A DNA stretch of 64,000 bases from Mesorhizobium loti (lineage in GTDB: Bacteria; Pseudomonadota; Alphaproteobacteria; Rhizobiales; Rhizobiaceae): assembly GCF_002858745.1 (NCBI RefSeq), contig NZ_PJRO01000010.1, positions 62,001-126,000 on the forward strand. Reading direction: 5' to 3'. Position numbers and translations under genes: made by a program. Below are positions 1 through 9,120 of the stretch, in pieces. The stretch's first letter is position 1; every line of letters begins with the position of its first letter. The notes under the pieces were generated by a model. The model saw nothing but the letters and a program-made list of their open reading frames with translations, was not told where the DNA came from and did no database searches.

Positions 1-1
1 C

Positions 2-1564
2 GCTGGCGCCGGGTCGGCCGGCTGCACCGTTGCCAACCGGCTGGTGACAGCCGGCAAGCGCGTCCTGCTGCTGGAAGCCGGACCGCGTGACAACGACAAA
101 TTCATCCATATGCCGGCGACCTTTGCCAAAGTCATCGGCACCAATCGCAGCTTCATCTACGAGTCCGAACCGGAGACGAATGTTGGCGGGCGGCGGCTGC
201 CGATTCCGCAGGGCCGTACACTCGGCGGGGGCTCCTCGATCAACGCAATGCTCTACATCCGCGGCCAGCATGAAGATTATGACACCTGGCGTGACCTCGG
301 TTGCTCCGGCTGGGGATGGGACGACGTGCTGGCGGCATTCAAGCGGCTGGAGCGTAACGAGCGGCTGGACGGCAGCTATCACGGCACCAGCGGCCCCCTA
401 CCCGTATCGGATGCGCGCCACAAGCATCCGCTGTCGCTTGCCTATGTGAAGGCCGCACAGCAGGCCGGGTATCGCTACAATGACGACTTCAATGGCGAGC
501 GCCAGGAAGGTGTCGGCTTCTACCAGCTCACAACACTCGACGGCGTCCGCCAGTCGGCGGCGACGGTGTTCCTGAAACCGCTCGCCGGCAATCCCAAACT
601 CACAGTTGTCACCGATGCCCAGGTCAGTACGCTGACGCTGGAGAATGGCGCGGCGAGCGGTCTCTCCTATACGACGGCCGACGGCCGCGTGGTGCAAGCC
701 TCCGCCAAGGAAGAAGTGATCCTGGCTGCCGGTGCACTGGCGACGCCGAAGATCATGATGCTGTCGGGACTGGGACCCGCAGCGCACCTTGCGGAATTGG
801 GCATTCCGGTCATCCGCGACATGCCGGGCGTCGGCAAAGACCTGCAGGATCATGTCGCGACACCGGTCTATGCCGCAACGCGCGAACCGATCTCGCTGCT
901 CGGCCAGGACAAGGGGCTGAAGGCATTGCGGCATGGGCTGCAATATGTGCTGTTCGGCACCGGCCTGCTCACCTCTAACGTGGTGGAGAGCGGTGGTTTC
1001 TTCGACACCGATGGCGACGGACGACCGGACATCCAGTTCCATGTGCTGCCGGTGATGATCGAGAACGCGGTGCATGGCTCTGTGGCTGAGCACGGCATGG
1101 AGCTGAACCCTTGCGTGCTGCGACCCAAATCCCGTGGCAAGGTGGAGTTGCGTTCGCGCGATCCGAACGATCCGATCCGGTTCACCACCGGTTTCCTCTC
1201 GGAGCCGGACGATCTGAAACTGCTCGTCGAAGGCGTGAAGGTGGCGCGCAATATCCTGCGCCAGCCGGCCCTGCAGGCGGTGATCCGAGAAGAGCTGAAG
1301 CCCGGTGGCGCAGCGGACCTGCAGGAAGAGAAGATCGTCGATCACATCATGCAGACAGCCAAGACCGTTTACCACCCGGTCGGTACCTGCCGGATGGGTA
1401 GCGACGAGGCGGCGGTTGTCGACACGCAGCTTCGTGTACGCGGTGTGCCACGTCTGCGCATCTGTGACGCCTCGATCATGCCGCGCCTGATCAGCGGCAA
1501 CACCAATGCGCCGACGATCATGATCGCGGACCGGTGTGCCGACTTCATTCTCTCGACGGCTTGA
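2..1564 (+). CDS. GMC-family FAD-dependent alcohol/choline dehydrogenase (5' end outside window)
   Basis: The reading frame is already open at base 2 and begins inside the FAD-binding Rossmann motif (GAGSAGC, residues 1-7 of the visible part), so the start codon and a few residues lie upstream of the window. The GMC signature GRTLGGGSSINAMLYIRG follows at about residues 70-90, and the C-terminal active-site region has YHPVGTCRMG and the closing NTNAPTIMIADRCAD block. GMC enzymes of this type oxidise alcohols or choline to aldehydes with bound FAD in the cytoplasm or at the membrane. The aldehyde dehydrogenase that starts 181 bases downstream on the same strand suggests a two-step alcohol to aldehyde to acid route. 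The family is clear; the substrate cannot be read from sequence. Confidence 0.9.
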   Translation, partial: AGAGSAGCTVANRLVTAGKRVLLLEAGPRDNDKFIHMPATFAKVIGTNRSFIYESEPETNVGGRRLPIPQGRTLGGGSSINAMLYIRGQHEDYDTWRDLGCSGWGWDDVLAAFKRLERNERLDGSYHGTSGPLPVSDARHKHPLSLAYVKAAQQAGYRYNDDFNGERQEGVGFYQLTTLDGVRQSAATVFLKPLAGNPKLTVVTDAQVSTLTLENGAASGLSYTTADGRVVQASAKEEVILAAGALATPKIMMLSGLGPAAHLAELGIPVIRDMPGVGKDLQDHVATPVYAATREPISLLGQDKGLKALRHGLQYVLFGTGLLTSNVVESGGFFDTDGDGRPDIQFHVLPVMIENAVHGSVAEHGMELNPCVLRPKSRGKVELRSRDPNDPIRFTTGFLSEPDDLKLLVEGVKVARNILRQPALQAVIREELKPGGAADLQEEKIVDHIMQTAKTVYHPVGTCRMGSDEAAVVDTQLRVRGVPRLRICDASIMPRLISGNTNAPTIMIADRCADFILSTA

Positions 1565-1745
1565 TTGCGGCTAGCGAGCATCAACCTTCCGCATCGGCAG
1601 CTATGGCGCTGCCATAAAGCTGTTGACGCTCGTTCAAATCGGGCGTTCCATTCCCGTATGCGTACGGAGCATTCCGATGCGCGAGCATGCTTTACGCGTT
1701 TTCAATGCCTTACGGCAAAACGATCAAGCAGGAGTGGAGTTGGCT

Positions 1746-3167
1746 ATGTTGCATGTCAAACCCGATTTGCTGCGTGAGCGCTTCGACATGCAACGACGCG
1801 CCTTCGCAGCGGAACCGTTTCCTTCCCTTGCCGTGCGCAAGGATCGCCTGAAGCGTCTGCAGGCACTCACTGAAAATCACGAAAAAGCATTCTGCGAGGC
1901 CATCGACGCCGACTTCGGCAGCCGTTCTGCGCATGAAACGCGTTTTGCCGAACTCTTCGTGGTGCGCGCCGGCATCAATCATGCACTCTCGCATGTCGGT
2001 TCCTGGATGCGTGCTCGCAGCATTGCCACCAGCCTGCCCTTCCTGCCGGGCAAGAATCGTCTCGTGCCGCAGCCTCTCGGCGTGGTCGGCGTTGTCTCAC
2101 CGTGGAATTATCCATTCCAGCTCGCCGTTGCCCCGGCGACGGCAGCACTCGCGGCCGGCAACCGGGTGCTGATGAAACCGTCGGAGCTGACCCCACGCTT
2201 TTCGGCCCTGCTGGCCGATCTGGTGGCTGAACATTTTGCACCGGAGGAAGTCGACGTCGTCACCGGCGACGCCGAGACTGGCAAGGCTTTCGTGTCGCTG
2301 CCCTTCGATCACCTCATCTTCACCGGCTCCACCGCGGTTGGCCGCCAGGTGGCACTTGCCGCCGCTGCCAATCTGACACCGGTGACGCTGGAACTGGGCG
2401 GCAAGTCACCGGCGATCCTCGATCGGTCCTGTGACATGGATGCGGCCGTGCGCAGCATTGTCTTCGGCAAGCTGCTCAATGCCGGCCAGACCTGCATCGC
2501 GCCGGACTATGTGATGGTGCCGCAAGGCCAGGCTCCGACTTTGACGAAGAAGTTTGCCGAGGCAGTCAGGAAGCTCTACCCGACCTTGAAGGCCAATCCC
2601 GATTACAGCTCGATCGTCTCAGACCGTCACTATCAGCGGCTGAACAGCCTCGTCGAGGAAGCGGCTGCAGGCGGCGCTGTCGTAACCGAGATCAATCCGG
2701 CCAACGAGACGCTTCTCGCTGAGGGTCGCAAAATCGCTCCGACTCTGGTGCAAAATGCACCGGAAGACAGCCGTTTGATGCGTGAGGAAATCTTCGGCCC
2801 CGTGTTACCTATCCTCGAATATGCGTCGCTGGATGACGCGATCGACCACGTGAACCAGCACGACCGGCCGCTCGCGCTCTACTGGTTTGGAAAGGATTCC
2901 GCAGCGCGCGAACGCGTGCTGCACGAAACCATTGCCGGCGGCGTCACAATCAACGACTGCCTGCTGCACATCGCGCAGGAACGCCAACCCTTCGGTGGTG
3001 TCGGTGCCAGCGGGACCGGCGCCTATCATGGCGAATGGGGCTTCCGCACCTTCAGCAAGGAAAAGCCGGTGTTCCTGCAATCGCGCTTCAATGGCGGTGC
3101 GCTGCTGCATCCTCCCTACGGCGCGATGTTCGAGCGCGTGCTGAGAATGCTCAGGCTGGTGACCTGA
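1746..3167 (+). CDS. Coniferyl-aldehyde-type NAD(P)-dependent aldehyde dehydrogenase
   Basis: A 473-residue class-3-like aldehyde dehydrogenase. The cofactor and catalytic motifs are present: SPWNYPFQL, FTGSTAVGR, ELGGKSP with the general-base Glu, and NAGQTCIAPDY with the nucleophilic Cys, followed by EEIFGPVLPI. The start was put at the ATG at 1746 because GGAGTGGAG lies 7-15 bases upstream and the family N-terminus begins there; the frame stays open to an upstream ATG at 1623 whose product has no family similarity I can recognise. Members oxidise coniferyl aldehyde or medium-chain aldehydes to acids. It probably takes the product of the preceding GMC dehydrogenase. Exact substrate uncertain. 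Confidence 0.9.
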   Translation: MLHVKPDLLRERFDMQRRAFAAEPFPSLAVRKDRLKRLQALTENHEKAFCEAIDADFGSRSAHETRFAELFVVRAGINHALSHVGSWMRARSIATSLPFLPGKNRLVPQPLGVVGVVSPWNYPFQLAVAPATAALAAGNRVLMKPSELTPRFSALLADLVAEHFAPEEVDVVTGDAETGKAFVSLPFDHLIFTGSTAVGRQVALAAAANLTPVTLELGGKSPAILDRSCDMDAAVRSIVFGKLLNAGQTCIAPDYVMVPQGQAPTLTKKFAEAVRKLYPTLKANPDYSSIVSDRHYQRLNSLVEEAAAGGAVVTEINPANETLLAEGRKIAPTLVQNAPEDSRLMREEIFGPVLPILEYASLDDAIDHVNQHDRPLALYWFGKDSAARERVLHETIAGGVTINDCLLHIAQERQPFGGVGASGTGAYHGEWGFRTFSKEKPVFLQSRFNGGALLHPPYGAMFERVLRMLRLVT

Positions 3168-3185
3168 GCGCAAATAACAGTGCCG

Positions 3186-4079
3186 CTACCGCTTGGACTG
3201 CCCTTCGCCGATCAGCCGCATGAACTCGGTCTCAGCGGCAGTAGCGTAGCGCTCCTTGTGACGCAGCATGAAAAACTTGCGGCGCGGTACCGGACAGTCG
3301 ATCGCAATCAAATTGCCGGCGGCGAGCGCGTTGGCGGCAACGAGCCGAGACATCACCGTCACTCCTGCGCCAGCCGCGACAGCCGTTCGTACCGCCTCAT
3401 TGGTCGGCAGCACCAGGCCGATATCGATTTCGGCTTCTGAAACACCTTCCTGGCGCAACATGGCAGCAAGGGTCGAACGCGTTCCGGAGCCACTTTCACG
3501 CAAGATCCAGCTTGCCGCTGCGAGCGAGGGTTTGGCATCCTTGCCGAGCCGCCCCCAGGGATGGCCTGGCGGCGCCAACAGTACCATCTCGTCCTCGGCT
3601 ACAGTGGTGACGGCAAGGGTCGGTTCGTCGACCTCACCCTCGACAAAACCCAGATTGGCTTCACCGTCGCGCACCTGGGCCGCGACGGTTTCGGTGTTGC
3701 CCATGGCGAGTGAAACGGCAATGCCGGAATGCTGCGAGCGGAAAGCGTGGATGAAAGGCGGCAGCCAGTAGTTGCCGACTGTCTGGCTGGCGGCGAGACC
3801 GAGCGAGCCGACCTTCAACCCGGCGAGGTCTGCGAGAACCAGTTCGGCAGCAGTCGCCCGCGCCAGCACCGCTTTGGCTTCGACCAGGAAAAGGCGTCCG
3901 GCATCGGTGAGTGCGATGCGGCGACCGACACGGTCAAACAGCTTTGTCGCATAGCGCGCCTCGAGAGCCGCCACAGCCGCGCTCGTTGCCGATTGCGTCA
4001 GGTGGAGATCACGTGCGGCATTGGTGACGTGCTCGCGTTCTGCGACGGCAACGAAAATGCGCAACTGCTCCAGCGTCAT
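3186..4079 (-). CDS. LysR-family transcriptional regulator
   Basis: A 297-residue regulator with the N-terminal winged helix-turn-helix of LysR proteins (MTLEQLRIFVAVAEREHVTNAARDL, residues 1-25, with the recognition helix LTQSATSAAVAALE) and a periplasmic-binding-protein-like effector domain from about residue 90. It lies 111 bases downstream of the YeiH-type exporter on the same strand, an association common for LysR proteins of the CysB/YeiE sort, so the exporter is the likeliest target. The effector is unknown; a sulfur compound is a guess from the partner gene. Confidence 0.88.
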   Translation of the reverse strand: MTLEQLRIFVAVAEREHVTNAARDLHLTQSATSAAVAALEARYATKLFDRVGRRIALTDAGRLFLVEAKAVLARATAAELVLADLAGLKVGSLGLAASQTVGNYWLPPFIHAFRSQHSGIAVSLAMGNTETVAAQVRDGEANLGFVEGEVDEPTLAVTTVAEDEMVLLAPPGHPWGRLGKDAKPSLAAASWILRESGSGTRSTLAAMLRQEGVSEAEIDIGLVLPTNEAVRTAVAAGAGVTVMSRLVAANALAAGNLIAIDCPVPRRKFFMLRHKERYATAAETEFMRLIGEGQSKR

Positions 4080-4089
4080 GCGAACTCCT

Positions 4090-4192
4090 TAGAGCGCCAT
4101 GCGTCCATCTGAACGCGCAAGGACGCTCTAAACTTCTCAATCAGCGCATCGTGCTTGCCGAAAATCGAACCCGATTTTCGAGCCGATGCGCT
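4090..4192. repeat. Pair of rhizobial-type intergenic palindromes
   Basis: Two inverted repeats lie back to back. The first has TAGAGCG (4090-4096) matched by CGCTCTA (4124-4130), with a second nested pairing GCGTCC/GGACGC. The second is a long stem with AGCGCATCG (4143-4151) matched by CGATGCGCT (4184-4192) and, inside it, CGAAAATCG (4159-4167) matched by CGATTTTCG (4172-4180). The second overlaps the last codon of the yeiH-like gene and could end or stabilise its transcript. Elements of this build are scattered between genes in rhizobial chromosomes. Confidence 0.7.
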
Positions 4193-5234
4193 AGCCCACC
4201 AGTTTGACCAGAAGCAGGCTGAAGCAAGCGATAAAGACAAACGCCGAAAGCGCAAGCAGCAAGGGCCGAAGGCCGCGTGAGCGTATCTTGCCGATATGCG
4301 TCTGCAGGCCCATCGCGGCCAGGCCGACCGACAACATGAAGGTGGTGGCGAAAGCGATCAACGATTTGGCCTCGGCCGGCACTTCAACAGCGCTGTTCAA
4401 TGCGACAACGGCGACAAAGGCGAAAACAAACCAGGGCATGGGCGGCTTCGCGGTCTTCTCGGCGGCCCTGCCCCGCGCAGCCATGACGCCAAGCGCGATC
4501 ACCATGGGCGCCAGCAGCGCCACCCGTGCCAGCTTGGCGATAGTGCTGATTTCGCCGGCCTGCGGACCAACCTGGAAGCCGGCGCCGATCACCTGCGCGA
4601 TCTCATGGATTGAAGCACCCGCCCACAGGCCAAAGCCATGCTGATCAAGCCCTGCCGTGGCAGCCAGCAGCGGGTACCCGAGCATCGCGATGGTGCCGAA
4701 CAACGTGACTGAAGCAACCGCATACGCGACATCCTCGTCGCCGGCATTGGTCACCGCATTGGTTGCAACGATGGCGGAGGCGCCACAGATCGAGGTTCCG
4801 GCGGCGATGAGCTCGGCCAACTTGCGTTCGACGCCAAGCAGGCGGCCAAGGCCGAGCGTGAAGCAGAAGGTTGCCAGCAGCGACAGCGCGACAATCCCGA
4901 CACCGCTTATCCCGATCGCCGCTAGTTGCGTCACCGTCAGCTGGAAGCCGAGCAGAACGATAGCAAGTCTGAGCAGCGTGCGCTGGCAAAAGGCGATGCC
5001 GGCGCGGGTGTTGGCCGGCAGGCCGACCAGGTTGGCGAAGACGATGCCGACGATGACGGCCAGGATCATCGGGCTGAAGATGCCAAGCCCCGGCAATTCG
5101 CGCATTGAAAAGGCGGAAGCCGCGACGATCACCGCCAGCACGACACCTGGCCAGATCGATGTTTTCTTATCGGCCGCCAGCTCGCCAATCGCGGTAGGTG
5201 GGGCAATGGGGCGATCAAACGAAACGGCAGACAC
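4191..5234 (-). CDS. YeiH-family putative sulfate exporter
   Basis: A membrane protein of about 347 residues with some ten hydrophobic segments and the family core [12 protein letters not shown]...[25 protein letters not shown] and [14 protein letters not shown]. The family (UPF0324/YeiH) is annotated as a putative sulfate exporter, though its transport substrate is poorly established. I chose a GTG start at 5234 because GGAG sits 6 bases before it and this gives the length usual for the family; an ATG at 5270 and a TTG at 5285 are also in frame. An inverted repeat lies just upstream of the chosen start. The LysR gene downstream is the likely regulator. Confidence 0.85.
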   Translation of the reverse strand: MSAVSFDRPIAPPTAIGELAADKKTSIWPGVVLAVIVAASAFSMRELPGLGIFSPMILAVIVGIVFANLVGLPANTRAGIAFCQRTLLRLAIVLLGFQLTVTQLAAIGISGVGIVALSLLATFCFTLGLGRLLGVERKLAELIAAGTSICGASAIVATNAVTNAGDEDVAYAVASVTLFGTIAMLGYPLLAATAGLDQHGFGLWAGASIHEIAQVIGAGFQVGPQAGEISTIAKLARVALLAPMVIALGVMAARGRAAEKTAKPPMPWFVFAFVAVVALNSAVEVPAEAKSLIAFATTFMLSVGLAAMGLQTHIGKIRSRGLRPLLLALSAFVFIACFSLLLVKLVG

Positions 5235-5268
5235 GGCATTCTCCAATTCCAGGCAGAATTGGAATGCC
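5235..5268. promoter_or_regulatory. Inverted repeat at the 5' end of the yeiH-like gene
   Basis: GGCATTC (5235-5241) and CAATTC (5244-5249) are mirrored by GAATTG (5256-5261) and GAATGCC (5262-5268). If translation begins at the GTG at 5234 this lies in the untranslated leader, where it could be an operator for the neighbouring LysR protein or a leader hairpin. If translation begins at 5270 it is coding. Confidence 0.4.
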
Positions 5269-5400
5269 ATTCTCTCTGTTGCCAATCCAACGCATTGTCC
5301 GTGTCAAATCATTCGGTTCAATCGAACGATCTCACGGTCAGCGGTCGAACAATGAAACACGCCGATCGTCTCTCGGCGCGTTCGTCAGGCTAACGACAGA

Positions 5401-6087
5401 TCAGCCGATCCAGCGTTCGTAGTCGGACACCAGCAGATGCAGTGGCGCTTCGTTCTCTTCGATGTCGGAGAAACGGCCGATCGGCTCGCGGAAGATGTTG
5501 TCGGTGAGATCGTCGTTGACGGTCGAGACCTCGCCGATCAGCACATCCTTGCCCTCAGCCCAGAAGGCATGCCAGACGCCCGGCAGCAGCGTGACGCTTT
5601 CACCCGGATCGAGCTTGAGCAGGCCTCCGGCCGGCAGCTTGCGGATGGTGCCGTCGACTGGGACCGAGACCTCGGCCGTCGGATCGATACCCCCTTCTGC
5701 GTCCGGCATGAACAGTTCCAGCACAAGCTTGCCACCACCGCGGTTGATGATGTCTTCGGCCTTGATGACGTGCCGGTGCATCGGCGACAGCTGGTCCTTG
5801 CGTGTGATCATGATTTTCTCGGCATACAGCATGCCGGCGCCCTTCTTCATGTCCTCGAAGCGGCCGTTGCGCACCGTGAACAGGAAGAGACCGAGCTCGT
5901 CGAACTTGCCCTGGCCGTAATCAGTGATGTCCCAGCCAAGCCGGGAGTCGAACACGCCGGCGGAAGCGCCGCGCTTGGCCTTCATTTCATCGGGCGTCCA
6001 ATAGGCAAAAGGCGGCATGACGTAACCGAAGGAGCGGATGAAGGCATCGCCCTCGCGAAGTATGGCGTTGACGGTCGAACGTTTCAT
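5401..6087 (-). CDS. D-lyxose/D-mannose-type sugar isomerase
   Basis: A 228-residue cupin of the bacterial D-lyxose isomerase family, which interconverts D-lyxose and D-xylulose (often also D-mannose and D-fructose) with a divalent metal. Visible metal-site features are the SPMHRHVIKAEDI segment with two His, the downstream VLEL acidic residue, and the late His in LLPGVWHAFWAEG. The length matches the family. The ATG at 6087 is used because the family N-terminus (MKRSTVNAILREGDAFI) begins here; the open frame continues upstream without similarity. No sugar kinase or transporter is adjacent, so the pathway context is not shown by neighbours. Confidence 0.88.
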   Translation of the reverse strand: MKRSTVNAILREGDAFIRSFGYVMPPFAYWTPDEMKAKRGASAGVFDSRLGWDITDYGQGKFDELGLFLFTVRNGRFEDMKKGAGMLYAEKIMITRKDQLSPMHRHVIKAEDIINRGGGKLVLELFMPDAEGGIDPTAEVSVPVDGTIRKLPAGGLLKLDPGESVTLLPGVWHAFWAEGKDVLIGEVSTVNDDLTDNIFREPIGRFSDIEENEAPLHLLVSDYERWIG

Positions 6088-6190
6088 GAGGAAGGTCCTG
6101 TGAAAGCAGCTAAGGCTAAGCAGACTTGCGTGGCCTCGCCGACGCTTCGTAGCGCAACGTCCGCCGGCTGTCGATGAGCCGCGTGGCGGC

Positions 6191-6946
6191 TCAGGCGTCG
6201 GCGCGCCGCGCCGCCATCCGGCGCATCGCAATGACCCGACGGCGGCGGATTTCCGTGCGCATCGCAATCAGATGCAGCGCAAAGAACAGGACCGTGAAGC
6301 CGATGGCCATCACCAGAAGCGGCCATAAAAGGCTGGGATCGATGGTCGGCCCGTCGAGCCGGAACACGGAGGCTGGCTGGTGAAGCGTGTTCCACCATTC
6401 AACCGAAAACTTGATGATCGGGATGTTGATGAAACCGACCAGCGTGATGATCGCGGCAGCCCAGGCCGCACGCGCGACATCGTCCAGCGCGCGGGTCAGC
6501 GCGATAATGCCGAGATACATCAGGAACAGCACAAAGACCGAGGTCAGCCGGGCATCCCACACCCACCAGGTACCCCACATTGGCTTTCCCCAGATCGAGC
6601 CGGTGATCAGCGCCAATGCGGTGAATACAGCGCCAATAGGGGCCGCTGCCTTCAATGATACGTCGGCCAAAGGATGGCGCCACACCAAGGTGCCCAATGC
6701 CGAGAGGGCCATCACCGTATAGCACATCATGGAGAGCCAGGCGAAAGGCACATGGATGTACATGATGCGAACGGTAACGCCCTGCTGGAAGTCTTCCGGC
6801 GCGGTGAAACTCATGTAAAACCCGACCGCGAGTACGACGACCGCGATGACGGTCAGCCAAGGCACCAGCCGGTCGGCCAATGCCATGAACCGCGTCGGGT
6901 TGGCCAGGTCTGCCCAGCTCGAAGGGCGTGAACTCGTTTCGCTCAT
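6191..6946 (-). CDS. ccmC: Heme exporter / cytochrome c maturation protein CcmC
   Basis: A 251-residue integral membrane protein with six hydrophobic segments and the tryptophan-rich heme-handling motif WGTWWVWDARLTS near residue 120-135, plus conserved periplasmic His residues. CcmC passes heme to the chaperone CcmE in system I cytochrome c biogenesis at the inner membrane. The usual partners ccmA, ccmB and ccmD are not beside it: downstream is the sugar isomerase and upstream is a hairpin and ndvA. Either the ccm cluster is split in this genome or this is a second copy. Confidence 0.93.
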   Translation of the reverse strand: MSETSSRPSSWADLANPTRFMALADRLVPWLTVIAVVVLAVGFYMSFTAPEDFQQGVTVRIMYIHVPFAWLSMMCYTVMALSALGTLVWRHPLADVSLKAAAPIGAVFTALALITGSIWGKPMWGTWWVWDARLTSVFVLFLMYLGIIALTRALDDVARAAWAAAIITLVGFINIPIIKFSVEWWNTLHQPASVFRLDGPTIDPSLLWPLLVMAIGFTVLFFALHLIAMRTEIRRRRVIAMRRMAARRADA

Positions 6947-6998
6947 ATCGTGTTCTTAGAACCTTTCGATCGAGGTTTGAAGCCATGCCGAAAGGACA

Positions 6999-7027
6999 AC
7001 ACCGCGCACCCTGAGGGTGCGCGGTGT
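6999..7027 (-). terminator. Hairpin downstream of ndvA
   Basis: A perfect 13-bp GC-rich stem (ACACCGCGCACCC at 6999-7011 with its complement at 7015-7027) with a 3-base loop. It begins 40 bases beyond the ndvA stop codon. The following tract on the minus strand (TGTCCTTTCG) is only weakly T-rich, so this may be a terminator or a 3'-end stabiliser that separates ndvA from ccmC. Confidence 0.65.
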
Positions 7028-7067
7028 CATTTCAATCACGAAGGGCCGGAGCCTGGATGTTCGCCAA

Positions 7068-8843
7068 TCAGGCGGCTTCGCCAGTCACCGACACGATGCT
7101 GAGGCGACGGACCTCCTCGTCGGCGAGCAGCCCGCCAGCGCGCAACAGCGAGGCGAAGCGGCCATTACGCATCGACAACTCCTGGAAACCACCCATCTCG
7201 ACGACGCTACCCTTGTCCATGAAGACGACAAGGTCGGCATCGCGAACCGTGGTCAGGCGATGGGCGATGACAAAGGTGGTGCGGTCGCGACGCAGGTCGT
7301 CGAGCGCTTCCTTGACACGGCCCTCGGTCTCGACGTCGAGCGCGCTGGTCGCTTCGTCGAGGACGAGGATCGGCGCGTCCTTCAGCACCGCGCGGGCAAT
7401 GGCGATACGCTGACGCTCGCCACCCGACAGCTGGCCGCCACGCTCGCCAACGATGGTATCGTAGCCGTTGCTCTTGGCCAGGATGAAGTCCTGCGCCACG
7501 GCTGCATTGGCGGCAGCATGCACCTCTTCATTGGTAGCGCCATCGCGACCGACGCGGATGTTGTCCTCGATCGAACGGTTGAGCAGGCCGGCATCCTGGA
7601 AGACGGTGGCGATCGAATGCCGCAGCGACTTGCGAGTTACCGTGCGGGTGTCGATGCCATCGATCAGGATACGACCCTCGCTCGGCGTATGGACACGCTG
7701 CAGAAGATTGATGAGCGTGGTCTTGCCTGCGCCCGTCGGACCGACGATGGCAACCGTCTGACCGGCCTGAACTTCGAAGGACACGTCCTCGATGCCCTGC
7801 GTGGAGTTGGCGAAATTGAAGCTGACGTTCTCGAAGCGCACATTGCCCGTGACCTTACCGAGATCGCGCAGGTCTTCCGGTTCGGCGGCTTCGGCAGAGT
7901 CCTCCTCGAGTTTGTAGAATTCCTCGAGCTTGGCGCGGGCTTCCGAGATCTGCGTCACAAAATTCGAGACTAGGTCGAGGCGGCCGATCAGCAGCGTGGC
8001 AAAGCCGGTGAATGCGACGACGTCGCTGATGCGCAACTCGCCATGCATGACCAAATAGGAGCCGATCATCAACACGACCATCATCGAGACCGTCGACGAC
8101 AAACGGTTCATGGCGCTGGCCAATGCCCACCAGTCAAGCACCGGGTTCTGAGCGCTGAGCAGATCCTTGATGTAACGCTTCAGTGCCTCCGATTCATGAC
8201 CGATACGGTTATAGCTCTGCAGAACGGCAACGTTGCTGACAGAATCGGTCACATGGGCAAAAACGGTGTGATAATGGCGCTCGACGTTGGCCTGGCCCTT
8301 CTTGGTCTTGCGCATAACCAGCCGACCGATGGCGAAATAGAACACGCCAAGCACCAGGAGAACCGCGGACATGCGCGCATCCAGGCTGATCGCCGTCGGC
8401 ACCAGAAACACCAGCGCGACAACGGTTGACAGATGCTGGCGCATGAATTCCAGCCACAGGGTAAACAGCGACTCGACGGCGCGCAGCAGCGTCTGCAGCG
8501 AGTTTGAGGTGCCGCGCTGCTGGTGCCAGGCGAGCGGCATGGTGATGACGCGTTCGAAGGATTCGCACAATACTTCCGAGCGACGCTTGTGGGCGAAGCG
8601 GTCAGCACCGCGAGCGACGAGAACGACAGCGATGATGTTGAAGGCGCCGAGGCCTGCCCACATGACCAGCTCGCTGAACGGGTTGGTGCGTTCGGCGATC
8701 GCGCCGATAACCTTACCCAACAGCATCGGTTCGTAAACCGCGACCATCGCTAGCATGACGTTCGCCATGCAGATCAGGATGAGACGCTTCTTATCGGCAG
8801 TAAGATAGCCGAGCGCTCTCCAGTAGATTTGCAGCAGGGACAA
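7068..8843 (-). CDS. ndvA: Cyclic beta-1,2-glucan exporter NdvA/ChvA (ABC permease-ATPase)
   Basis: A fused ABC exporter of about 591 residues: six membrane segments in the first 310 residues, then an ATPase with Walker A GPTGAGKTT (about residue 366), signature LSGGERQR (about 469) and Walker B ILVLDEATSALD (about 496). It moves cyclic beta-1,2-glucan made by NdvB into the periplasm for osmoadaptation and host interaction. I prefer a TTG start at 8843: GGGAG lies 8 bases upstream and the protein then begins MSLLQIYWRALGYL, like known NdvA proteins. In-frame ATGs at 8870 and 8897 lack a ribosome-binding site. Its position directly behind ndvB supports the call. Confidence 0.92.
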   Translation of the reverse strand: MSLLQIYWRALGYLTADKKRLILICMANVMLAMVAVYEPMLLGKVIGAIAERTNPFSELVMWAGLGAFNIIAVVLVARGADRFAHKRRSEVLCESFERVITMPLAWHQQRGTSNSLQTLLRAVESLFTLWLEFMRQHLSTVVALVFLVPTAISLDARMSAVLLVLGVFYFAIGRLVMRKTKKGQANVERHYHTVFAHVTDSVSNVAVLQSYNRIGHESEALKRYIKDLLSAQNPVLDWWALASAMNRLSSTVSMMVVLMIGSYLVMHGELRISDVVAFTGFATLLIGRLDLVSNFVTQISEARAKLEEFYKLEEDSAEAAEPEDLRDLGKVTGNVRFENVSFNFANSTQGIEDVSFEVQAGQTVAIVGPTGAGKTTLINLLQRVHTPSEGRILIDGIDTRTVTRKSLRHSIATVFQDAGLLNRSIEDNIRVGRDGATNEEVHAAANAAVAQDFILAKSNGYDTIVGERGGQLSGGERQRIAIARAVLKDAPILVLDEATSALDVETEGRVKEALDDLRRDRTTFVIAHRLTTVRDADLVVFMDKGSVVEMGGFQELSMRNGRFASLLRAGGLLADEEVRRLSIVSVTGEAA

Positions 8844-9034
8844 CTCAATTACTCCCGCGTAACGATCCATGGTGTGCCGCATTATTGCGGCGAACACCTA
8901 GCCCTAGATGGGTGGCAAAACAATGCCCGCCTATGCCTTCTGCTCCGTTCCGACGAACAAAACATGACAACGGGCAGAAATCTGCCGTGATCGCGTAACG
9001 GTCTGAGATAAAAGGTGAAATCCCAATCCTGCGG

Positions 9035-9072
9035 CAAAATTGCGGCAGACTCTCATTGCTGCCGCAATTTTG
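9035..9072. terminator. Hairpin between ndvB and ndvA
   Basis: A perfect 14-bp inverted repeat, CAAAATTGCGGCAG at 9035-9048 and its complement at 9059-9072, with a 10-base loop. The stem ends in A/T runs on both sides, so it could work as a terminator on the minus strand just after ndvB (stop at 9121). If it works, ndvA needs its own promoter in 8844-9034. Confidence 0.6.
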
Positions 9073-9120
9073 TGCAACGGGAGGCCAACCCAAAGGCCTC
9101 CAGCACCATTCCCGCCCCTA

